From Bog-756 sp963977795 (lineage in GTDB: Bacteria > Actinomycetota > Acidimicrobiia > Acidimicrobiales > RAAP-2), in the NCBI GenBank assembly GCA_963977795.1, contig CAXBRB010000102.1, positions 1 through 9,659 of the forward strand: a DNA stretch of 9,659 nt, given 5' to 3'. Made by a program: the position numbers and the translations under genes. The notes below the pieces were generated by a model. The model worked only from the letters and a program-made list of their open reading frames with translations, made no database searches and was not told the DNA's origin. This document shows, in pieces, positions 1 to 9,659 of the stretch. How positions within the stretch are numbered: position 1 is the first letter of the stretch; each line of letters opens with the position of its first letter.

Positions 1-1
1 A

Positions 2-478
2 GGAGCGGGCCGGCCCGGCGGTCTGGCTGCTGCGGTGTCGGCCGGCACCCCGGACCGGGCCACCGCCCGGGCCGTCCTGGCCCTCGCCGTGGCCCTCGAC
101 ACCTGGCCGGGCCTCACCGCCCGAGCGGCCGCTGCGGTGAGCTTCGCCGCCCGGGCCATGGGCACCCCCTATCGGTGGGGCGGCAACGGCCCGGACGGCT
201 ACGACTGCTCCGGCCTGGTGCGAGCGGCTTGGGCGGCCGGAGGGGTGGCGGTGCCCCGGGTGGCCCAGGACCAGTGGGATGCCGGCCCGTCCGTCCCCGC
301 CGGGCTGCCCGCCCTCCCCGGCGACCTGGTCTTCTTCGGGTCGGGTCCAGCCGACGTCACCCATGTGGGCCTCTACGTCGGGTCGGGCCTCATGATCGAC
401 GCACCCCACACCGGGGCCGTGGTCCGGGTCGACCCGGCGTCCGGGCCGACGGTGGTGGGCGTGACGCGGCCCGGGTGA
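2..478 (+). CDS. NlpC/P60 family cell-wall peptidase, 5'-truncated by window edge
   Basis: This is the C-terminal catalytic domain of an NlpC/P60 cysteine peptidase. The family cleaves peptide bonds in the stem peptides of peptidoglycan, normally outside the membrane. The frame is open to the left edge, so the true start lies outside the window. A GTG at 35 is in frame, but the only AGGAG is about 30 nt upstream, so I do not take it as the start. Counting from that GTG, the nucleophile is Cys58 in YDCSGLVRAAW, preceded by the family's PYRWGGNGPDGYDCSG context. The general-base His110 lies in DVTHVGLYVG, and the third polar residue is probably His125 in IDAPHTG. The spacing is normal and the domain ends in a TGA at 476-478. 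Any signal peptide, coiled coil or SH3-like domain would be off-window. It converges on the minus-strand gene ending at 522. The family call is firm; the exact bond cleaved cannot be told. Confidence 0.9.
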   Translation, partial: GAGRPGGLAAAVSAGTPDRATARAVLALAVALDTWPGLTARAAAAVSFAARAMGTPYRWGGNGPDGYDCSGLVRAAWAAGGVAVPRVAQDQWDAGPSVPAGLPALPGDLVFFGSGPADVTHVGLYVGSGLMIDAPHTGAVVRVDPASGPTVVGVTRPG

Positions 479-500
479 GCACGCACGTGGCGACCGTCCC

Positions 501-519
501 CCGAGGTCTGTGCCTGCGG
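501..519. terminator. possible weak bidirectional hairpin between convergent genes
   Basis: The 43-bp gap between the two convergent stop codons (479-521) contains CCGAGG (501-506), a 6-nt loop, then CCT and CGG (513-515 and 517-519). These can pair as a 6-bp stem with one bulged base at 516. There is no T-tract on either strand. It lies where a shared terminator would be expected, but the stem is short and could be chance in such GC-rich DNA. Confidence 0.22.
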
Positions 520-521
520 CG

Positions 522-1688
522 TCAGCGGGCGCCGGCCAACTCCCCGTCCTCGTAGCGTCCCGCCGGCACCTCGATGGACGGCAACGGCGCACCGCAGCTG
601 CGGCAGAACCGGTCGTCTGCCATCCGGTCGGTTCCGCACGAGACACAGCGGCTGCCCTGGCCATCCGGGCTCACGGCGACATCGCCTCCCTCGGGGGCCA
701 CCTCCGGCGACCACTCCGGCGCCGGGGGCGGGTACCAGTGGCCGTCGGAGGCCAGCCACCACCCTTCGGCCACCGAGCCGGCCGTCACGGAGGAGCCGAC
801 GACGGGAGCGGCCACATCTGGCACCTCGGACTCCGCGATGGGCGTCTCACCCACCGATGCTCCCTCCGGTGCAGGCGACGGCCAGGAGCTGGCGGTGGCT
901 GCAGCCGCCCCACTGGCGGCGTCGGCCCACGACGGTGGGTAGGCGAGCTGGCGCTGGCCCGGCCCTCCCCGGACGAGGAGCGGCGGGGGGACGGTGCGCC
1001 ACCGCTCGTCGGCCGCCCCGTGGAGCTCGCGCCGGAAGGCCAAGCCGTGGAAGGCAGCCGCCGATCCTGCGGCCACCAGCGGCCCGATGAGCGGGACCCA
1101 CCAGCTGGCGGCACCCCACGACGCATGGACGATGGCGCCCACGGCCATGGTGAAGAAGCTGAGGGCAGCGGCCGCCGTGATCCCCCCGAAGATGAACCCT
1201 GCCGTGATGATGCCGATCCGCCGCAGCCGGTACATCGCACGGAATGCCTGGTCGTCGGCCAGCGACTCGGTGTAGCGCCGGACGGCGATCCAGTGGACGG
1301 CCCACACCCCTCCGCCCACGATGGCCGCCGACAGGCTGGCGGCCAGGAGGTTCCGGTAGGACACCGACGAGTGGCCGGTGGCCACCGAGAGCAGGGCCCA
1401 GAACCCGGTGCTGGCGCCGCTGACGGCGAGGGTCAGCGCGGTCAGGCATGTGACGACCAGGTAGAGCCGCAGGGCCGACGCCGGTGCGACCTCCAGATGG
1501 GGCCGGGTCTTCCGGGTGGAGATGTAGGCGATCACCACCACGGCCGGCACCACGATGCTCGGCCAGGCCAGCAGCACCACCAGAGCCCACAGCCAGGGGT
1601 AGCGAAACCCCCGGTCCCAGGCATCGAAGTAGATCCACGCCGCCAACGCCACGACGGCCACGCTGATCCCATAGGCGAGGACTTCCAT
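522..1688 (-). CDS. multi-pass membrane protein, DUF5671-like, with WWxASDGxWYPP motif and C-terminal zinc ribbon
   Basis: Protein of 388 aa with unknown function. The frame is open 69 bp further upstream, but I start at the ATG at 1688, which reads MEVLAYGISV, because a strong GGAGG lies 8 nt before it. Hydrophobic segments lie near residues 3-20, 31-56, 74-102, 115-137, 157-187 and 195-215, so about six membrane passes. The middle part, with an Arg-rich loop near YRLRRIG, resembles DUF5671 membrane domains as I remember them. After residue 230 comes a long Ala/Pro/Ser-rich tail, probably cytoplasmic. It holds WWLASDGHWYPP (about 310-321), then a zinc ribbon with Cys348, Cys351, Cys362 and Cys365 (CVSCG...FCRSCG). 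The WWxASDGxWYPP signature recalls Acidimicrobiia proteins in which it works as a small tail module like DUF2510. Function is not inferable. The membrane and zinc-ribbon calls are firm; the DUF5671 assignment is moderate. Confidence 0.82.
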   Translation of the reverse strand: MEVLAYGISVAVVALAAWIYFDAWDRGFRYPWLWALVVLLAWPSIVVPAVVVIAYISTRKTRPHLEVAPASALRLYLVVTCLTALTLAVSGASTGFWALLSVATGHSSVSYRNLLAASLSAAIVGGGVWAVHWIAVRRYTESLADDQAFRAMYRLRRIGIITAGFIFGGITAAAALSFFTMAVGAIVHASWGAASWWVPLIGPLVAAGSAAAFHGLAFRRELHGAADERWRTVPPPLLVRGGPGQRQLAYPPSWADAASGAAAATASSWPSPAPEGASVGETPIAESEVPDVAAPVVGSSVTAGSVAEGWWLASDGHWYPPPAPEWSPEVAPEGGDVAVSPDGQGSRCVSCGTDRMADDRFCRSCGAPLPSIEVPAGRYEDGELAGAR

Positions 1689-1696
1689 GGCGACCA

Positions 1697-1701
1697 CCTC
1701 C
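1697..1701 (-). promoter_or_regulatory. Shine-Dalgarno that sets the membrane-protein start
   Basis: On the minus strand GGGAGGTGG (1702-1694) contains GGAGG at 1701-1697, 8 nt before the ATG at 1688. No comparable site precedes the upstream in-frame candidate at 1757, and the 23 residues that start would add are hydrophilic and do not look like this protein's N-terminus. Confidence 0.75.
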
Positions 1702-1798
1702 CGGCCCGCTGCCATCTGCCACCGGTCTGACGGGCCACCGCGCCGGTGCACCGCCACCGTACGGCCGGGTGCGGTCGGCGGCCAGGGTCCAACGGCCC

Positions 1799-1823
1799 TC
1801 GTCGCCGGGGGCGCCGGCGACGA
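1799..1823 (-). terminator. perfect 10-bp hairpin after the SGNH hydrolase gene
   Basis: TCGTCGCCGG (1799-1808) pairs with CCGGCGACGA (1814-1823) without mismatch around a 5-nt loop. On the minus strand the hairpin begins about 10 nt after the TGA at 1836-1834, which is where an intrinsic terminator would sit. No U-tract follows, which is common for actinobacterial terminators. It probably ends transcription coming from gltBD and the SGNH gene, leaving the membrane-protein gene under its own promoter. The rest of the 145-bp gap (1689-1833) shows no promoter I would stand behind. Confidence 0.6.
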
Positions 1824-1833
1824 ATCCCGCGGC

Positions 1834-2556
1834 TCAGCCCGGCGGCATCACCGGCGGGATGCCCGACCCGCAGGCGTCGATGGCCCGGAGGTCGGCCTCG
1901 GCCAGCCACCGGGCCCCGGCCTCGGTCTCATGGATCCCGTCCCGCTGGAGGAAGACGCCCACCTCGGAGGCCTGCAGCGAGCGCAGGAACCCGTCCCAGT
2001 CGACCACCACGACACGGGTCGGCCGCCGGGCGGCCAGGGCGGCGATCTGGGTGTTGATGCGGGCGGCGACATCGCCGCCGGTCCGGTCGTCCAGCCGCTG
2101 GGACACCGTGGTCAGCACCACGCAGGGCACCCGCCGTGCCGCCCCGACGACGGGATCGAGCGGTGTCGGGCCCGTCGCCGAGCGTCGGCCACGAAGGGCG
2201 TCGTTGGTGCCGAGGTTCACCACCAGCACGCCCGGGGTGCCCTTGGTGGCCAGGTCGTCCCGCAGCAGGGCCGTGGCCCCGGCGATGTCGATGCCGAACC
2301 GGAACACGTAGTCGAGGGTGCGGGTCGCAGGGACGGCGGCCGACAGGGACGGCTGCTCGAGGGCGGTGATCGAGTCACCCAGGACCACCACCCGGTCGGG
2401 ATCGTCGGCCCGGGGCGTGCCGCAGGCCCCCACAGCCGCTGCAGCGGCCAGACAGGACGCTGCCACGCGCCAGGACCCCCGACGCCGATGGGCACCCCGA
2501 CGGCCGCACGGCGGCCGGGCTGTGGTGCAGGCGTGCTCGGCCAGCCTCCCGGTCAT
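1834..2556 (-). CDS. putative secreted SGNH/GDSL-type hydrolase lipoprotein
   Basis: Protein of 240 aa with all the SGNH blocks: the nucleophile Ser62 in VVVLGDSITAL, Asn118 in NLGTNDA, and Asp206/His209 in DGIHET. Members of the superfamily are esterases, lipases or acyl/acetyl hydrolases, and the substrate cannot be told here. The N-terminus is Arg-rich (about residues 19-30), then has a short Ala-rich hydrophobic stretch ending in AAAAAVGAC. This resembles a lipobox with Cys45 as the lipidation site, suggesting export and anchoring to the outer face of the membrane. The start is uncertain. The ATG at 2556 has only a GAGG very close to it, and a GTG at 2466 would give a shorter signal peptide but lacks an obvious ribosome site. 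An in-frame TGA lies upstream of 2556, so the gene cannot be much longer. It lies 67 bp after gltD on the same strand, separated by hairpins. The family call is firm; the lipoprotein call is moderate. Confidence 0.85.
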   Translation of the reverse strand: MTGRLAEHACTTARPPCGRRGAHRRRGSWRVAASCLAAAAAVGACGTPRADDPDRVVVLGDSITALEQPSLSAAVPATRTLDYVFRFGIDIAGATALLRDDLATKGTPGVLVVNLGTNDALRGRRSATGPTPLDPVVGAARRVPCVVLTTVSQRLDDRTGGDVAARINTQIAALAARRPTRVVVVDWDGFLRSLQASEVGVFLQRDGIHETEAGARWLAEADLRAIDACGSGIPPVMPPG

Positions 2557-2569
2557 CGCCTCAGCATCG

Positions 2570-2589
2570 CGCCCGCCCGACGGCGGGCG
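2570..2589 (-). terminator. perfect 8-bp GC hairpin between gltD and the SGNH gene
   Basis: CGCCCGCC (2570-2577) and GGCGGGCG (2582-2589) pair perfectly around the 4-nt loop CGAC. It lies about 35 nt beyond the gltD stop and 13 nt before the ATG of the SGNH gene. A second, weaker GC hairpin (GCCCG 2608-2612 with CGGGC 2617-2621) lies between it and gltD. No T-tract follows. It may attenuate or end gltBD transcription, or it may partly mask the SGNH start; the sequence alone does not separate these. Confidence 0.45.
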
Positions 2590-2623
2590 TCGTCGCCCTC
2601 ATCGTCCGCCCGAGGGCGGGCCG

Positions 2624-4124
2624 CTACCGCAGGGCCAGCTGGCCGGGGACGATCGGGGCGGGGAGCTCGGTGACGCCCATCAGGTAGCGGTCCACCGCAG
2701 CGGCGGCCGAGCGGCCCTCGGCAATGGCCCACACGATGAGGCTCTGGCCCCGGGTCATGTCGCCGCAGACGAAGACCTTCTCGGCGCTGGTGGCCCAGCC
2801 GGCGTCGGCGGCCACGTTGCCCCGGGCATCGAGGGCGAGGCCGAGCTCGTCCACCACCCCGGTGCGCTCGGGACCGAGGAAGCCCATGGCCAGAAGGACC
2901 AGCTGGCACGGGAGCTCGAACTCGCTCCCCTCGACCGCCTGGAACGACGGACGGCCGTCCGGGCCGGCGACCATCTCGACCTCGTGGCCCCGGAGGGCCT
3001 GGACCCGCCCTTCGGCGTCACCGACGAACTCGTCGGTGGTCACCGAGAAGAGGCGCTCGCCACCCTCCTCCAGGGCCGACGGGATCCGGAGGATGAGCGG
3101 CCATGTCGGCCACGGGTTGTCGGCGGCCCGACCGCCGGGCGGCTCGGGCATGATCTCCAACTGGTGGACGCTGGCCGCCCCCTGGCGGTGGGCCGTGCCC
3201 AGGCAGTCGGCCCCGGTGTCGCCGCCGCCGATGATGACGACGTGCTTCCCCTCGGCCGACACCGGCGGGCCGGCCAGGGCACCGTCCTGGACCATGTTGG
3301 CCGGCTTCAGGTAGTCCATGGCCCGGAGGATCCCCTCCAGCTGGCGTCCGGGCACCTCCAGGTCCCGGGGCAGCGTGGCCCCGCCGGCCAGCACCACGGC
3401 GTCGTGGTCGGCCACCAGGTCGGCGGCGGCCACCACCGTGGCCCCGGGGGCCGCGGCCACCGGCACGTGGGCGTCAGGGGCCCCGACGGTCGTGGAGCAC
3501 CGGAACTCGACGCCCTCAGCCTCGAGCTGGGCCAGTCGGCGGTCGAGGACGGCCTTTTCCATCTTGAACTCGGGGATGCCGTAGCGCAGGAGGCCGCCGG
3601 CCTGCTCGGCCCGCTCGTAGACGACCACGGCATGCCCGGCCCGGGCCAGCTGCTGGGCGGCGGCCAGGCCGGCCGGGCCCGAGCCCACCACGGCCACCCG
3701 CTTGCCGGTGGCCACCGACGGGCGCACGGCGTGCACCCACCCCTCGCCCCAGGCCCGCTCGGCGATCTCGTACTCGATCCGCTCGATGGCCACCGGGTCC
3801 TGGTTGATGCCCAGCACGCACGAGCCCTCGCACGGGGCCGGGCAGAGGCGGCCGGTGAACTCGGGGAAGTTGTTGGTGGCATGGAGCCGCTCGGCGGCCT
3901 CGGCCCAGTCGTCGCGGTAGACGAGGTCGTTCCACTCCGGGATGAGGTTGCCCAACGGGCACCCCTCGTGACAGAAGGGGATGCCGCAGTCCATGCAGCG
4001 CGCCCCCTGCTCGCGGGCGGCCTCGGCCGGGAAGGGCTCGTAGACCTCCTTCCAGTCCCGCAGCCGCACCGGCACGGGCCGGCGGTCCGGCAGCGCGCGC
4101 TGGTACTTCAGGAACCCGGTGGTC

Positions 4125-4132
<8 letters not shown>
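2624..4132 (-). CDS. gltD: glutamate synthase (NADPH) small subunit GltD
   Basis: Beta subunit of GOGAT, 502 aa, a typical length. It takes electrons from NADPH through FAD and passes them via Fe-S clusters to GltB, which makes glutamate from glutamine and 2-oxoglutarate in the cytoplasm. The N-terminal ferredoxin-like domain has two cysteine groups: Cys46, Cys49, Cys54, Cys58 (CMDCGIPFCHEGC) and Cys97, Cys101, Cys105 (CPAPCEGSC), for two [4Fe-4S] clusters. FAD binds at VAVVGSGPAGLAAA (about 147-159) and NADPH at VVIIGGGDTGADC (298-310). The closing FAD motif is VFVCGDMTRGQSLIVWAI (453-470). The start ATG has GGAGG at 4143-4139, 6 nt upstream and inside gltB. The reading overlaps the gltB stop by 8 bp, so the two are probably translationally coupled. 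The gene is intact, unlike gltB. Call is very secure. Confidence 0.97.
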
Positions 4133-8802
<4,670 letters not shown>

Positions 8803-8809
8803 CGGGTGG

Positions 8810-8813
8810 CTCC
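8810..8813 (-). promoter_or_regulatory. Shine-Dalgarno that sets the gltB start
   Basis: GGAG on the minus strand (8813-8810) is followed by 7 nt and the ATG at 8802. It supports MSTSSPLPAP as the N-terminus over the in-frame extension to 8874, whose first codons would overlap the likely promoter. Confidence 0.6.
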
Positions 8814-8865
8814 AGCAGAGACGGTGGATCGGTGCGCCCGGGACGACGTTGGCCCTTGCGAAGTC

Positions 8866-8879
8866 CCTACACACTACAC
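8866..8879 (-). promoter_or_regulatory. candidate gltB promoter/operator region with tandem heptamer
   Basis: On the minus strand GTGTAGT (8879-8873) is followed directly by GTGTAGG (8872-8866), a tandem heptamer differing in the last base. This is one of the least GC-rich patches of the divergent gap. TAGTGT (8876-8871) fits the -10 pattern TAnnnT and would give a 5' leader of about 60 nt for gltB. I see no good -35 at the right distance, so this is a location guess. The repeat could also be a regulator site, and I cannot name the regulator. Confidence 0.3.
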
Positions 8880-8909
8880 GACCGGACCCTCGGACCGACA
8901 GGGCCGCCC

Positions 8910-8921
8910 GGCGCCGGCGCC
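8910..8921. repeat. 12-bp perfect palindrome just upstream of the thiO -10
   Basis: GGCGCCGGCGCC is its own reverse complement and ends at the base before the TAGATT element. It occupies the spacer between where the -35 and -10 would lie, so it could be an operator. Short GC palindromes are frequent at this base composition, and there is no second copy in the gap. Confidence 0.4.
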
Positions 8922-8927
8922 TAGATT
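8922..8927 (+). promoter_or_regulatory. -10 element for a leaderless thiO mRNA
   Basis: TAGATT fits the actinobacterial -10 pattern TAnnnT and ends 6 nt before the GTG at 8934. RNA would therefore start at or next to the start codon. No Shine-Dalgarno precedes the GTG, as expected for a leaderless message. The best -35-like hexamer, CCGACA (8895-8900), is too far (21 nt) to be convincing. No thi-box element such as CTGAGA is seen in 8803-8933, so there is no sign of a TPP riboswitch. Confidence 0.6.
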
Positions 8928-8933
8928 GACCCC

Positions 8934-9659
8934 GTGCCCACTCCCCCCGGTGCGAGCGGTCCCGGCGCCGTCGGGACGGACCGTCCCGATCTGGTCGTCG
9001 TCGGGGCCGGGGTGATCGGCCTGGCCGTGGCCTGGCGGGCCGCCCGGGCCGGGCTGACCGTGGTCACCGTCGATCCCGAGCCCGGCCGGGGTGCCTCCTG
9101 GGCGGCCGGCGGGATGCTGGCGCCGGTGGCCGAGGCCGTCTTCGGCGAGGCCGACCTGACCCGGCTCGCCGTCGAGGCCGCCACCGGGTGGCCCCGCTTC
9201 GCCGCCGAGCTCGAGGCGGCCTCGGGCCGTCCGGTCCACCTGGCCACCTCGGGCACCCTGGTGGTGGCCGCCGACCCCTCGGACCGGGACGCCCTCGACC
9301 GCCTCCACGCCTACCACCGCTCCCTGGACCTGCCCGCCGAGCGCCTCAGCGCCCGCCAGGCCCGCCAGGCCGAGCCCCTGCTCGCTCCCGGAACCTGCGG
9401 CGGCCTGCTGCTCCCGGGCGACCACCACGTCGACAACCGCCAGGTGGTCGAGGCCCTCCGGGCGGCCCTGGCCGCCGCCGGCGTCGTCCACCTCGCCGGC
9501 ACGGCCGCGGTGGTGGTCGAGGGCGGTCGGGTGGTCGGCGTCCGCCTCGACGACGGGACGGTGATCGCCACCGACGCCGTGGTGGTGGCAGCCGGGAGCC
9601 GGTCGGGCCAGGTGGCCGGCCTGCCCGAGGACGCCGTCCCCCCCGTCCGGCCGGTCCGC
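8934..9659 (+). CDS. thiO: glycine oxidase ThiO (FAD-dependent), 3'-truncated by window edge
   Basis: The first 242 codons of an FAD-dependent amine oxidase of the DAO family. The frame is open at the right edge; full ThiO proteins are roughly 360 aa or more, so about a third is missing. After about 18 Pro/Gly-rich residues comes the Rossmann FAD motif DLVVVGAGVIGLAVAWRAA (Gly24, Gly26, Gly29) with Asp47 at the end of the second strand. The ThiO-type stretch GASWAAGGMLAP follows at 53-64. Later segments (SGTLVVAADPSD, LLPGDHHVDNRQVVEAL, AVVVAAGSRSG) fit the substrate and FAD-binding parts of the family. In thiamine synthesis ThiO oxidises glycine to the imine used for the thiazole ring; thiS and thiG often follow but are outside the window. 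The GTG start is chosen from the TAGATT placed 6 nt upstream, with no ribosome site. Another DAO-family amine oxidase remains possible, but the GASWAAGGMLAP segment favours ThiO. Confidence 0.88.
   Translation, partial: MPTPPGASGPGAVGTDRPDLVVVGAGVIGLAVAWRAARAGLTVVTVDPEPGRGASWAAGGMLAPVAEAVFGEADLTRLAVEAATGWPRFAAELEAASGRPVHLATSGTLVVAADPSDRDALDRLHAYHRSLDLPAERLSARQARQAEPLLAPGTCGGLLLPGDHHVDNRQVVEALRAALAAAGVVHLAGTAAVVVEGGRVVGVRLDDGTVIATDAVVVAAGSRSGQVAGLPEDAVPPVRPVR

Noticed and set aside
510..1730. Plus-strand open frames opposite the membrane protein
   Set aside because: Arg/Gly/Pro-rich shadow. The minus strand has hydrophobic helices, a zinc ribbon and a good ribosome site.
1756..1761. TACGGT on the minus strand as a -10 for the membrane-protein gene
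   Set aside because: It fits TAnnnT only loosely and has no -35 at a usable distance (the nearest TTGGAC is 25 nt away), so it was not annotated.
8803..8874. 24-residue N-terminal extension of GltB from an upstream start
   Set aside because: No ribosome site, and it would overlap the likely promoter. The ATG at 8802 has GGAG at good spacing and gives a propeptide of normal length.
8803..8933. TPP riboswitch upstream of thiO
   Set aside because: No thi-box sequence is seen, and the -10 element lies only 6 nt from the start codon.
8874..9491. Minus-strand open frame opposite thiO
   Set aside because: Low-complexity Gly/Ala-rich shadow; the plus strand has the FAD motif and the ThiO signature.

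Overview
The window is very high in G+C, with codon third positions almost all G or C. It reads as chromosomal DNA of a high-GC actinobacterium. The best lineage clue is a membrane protein carrying a WWLASDGHWYPP motif followed by a zinc ribbon. I associate this motif family with Acidimicrobiia, from memory and without a search. I see no phage, transposon, CRISPR, tRNA or rRNA, and most of the content is housekeeping.

Layout, left to right. (1) Positions 2-478, plus strand: the C-terminal catalytic part of an NlpC/P60 cell-wall hydrolase, cut by the window edge. (2) Positions 522-1688, minus strand: a multi-pass membrane protein with a DUF5671-like region and a C-terminal zinc ribbon, converging on gene 1. 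(3) Positions 1834-2556, minus strand: a putative secreted SGNH/GDSL-type hydrolase, probably a lipoprotein, followed by a perfect 10-bp hairpin at 1799-1823. (4) Positions 2624-4132, minus strand: gltD, the glutamate synthase small subunit. (5) Positions 4125-8802, minus strand: gltB, the glutamate synthase large subunit, overlapping gltD by 8 bp. (6) A 131-bp divergent promoter region. (7) From 8934 to the right edge, plus strand: the first 242 codons of a ThiO-type glycine oxidase, with a -10 element placed as for a leaderless mRNA.

The main anomaly is in gltB. A 53-bp segment occurs twice as a direct repeat (6458-6510 and 6513-6565, period 55 bp). Because 55 is not a multiple of three, it breaks gltB into two overlapping ORFs. 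Removing one 55-bp unit restores a single 1540-codon ORF with the sequence expected at that conserved site. The copies are identical, and the two extra junction bases create a perfect 10-bp inverted repeat. This points either to a very recent template-switch duplication or to an assembly or amplification artefact. Raw reads would decide.

Functionally, gltB and gltD would form NADPH-dependent glutamate synthase (GOGAT), which makes glutamate from glutamine and 2-oxoglutarate. ThiO supplies dehydroglycine (iminoacetate) for the thiazole of thiamine. The SGNH and membrane proteins lie downstream of gltBD on the same strand but are separated by hairpins and have no evident link to nitrogen metabolism. 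I found no convincing previously undescribed system here.
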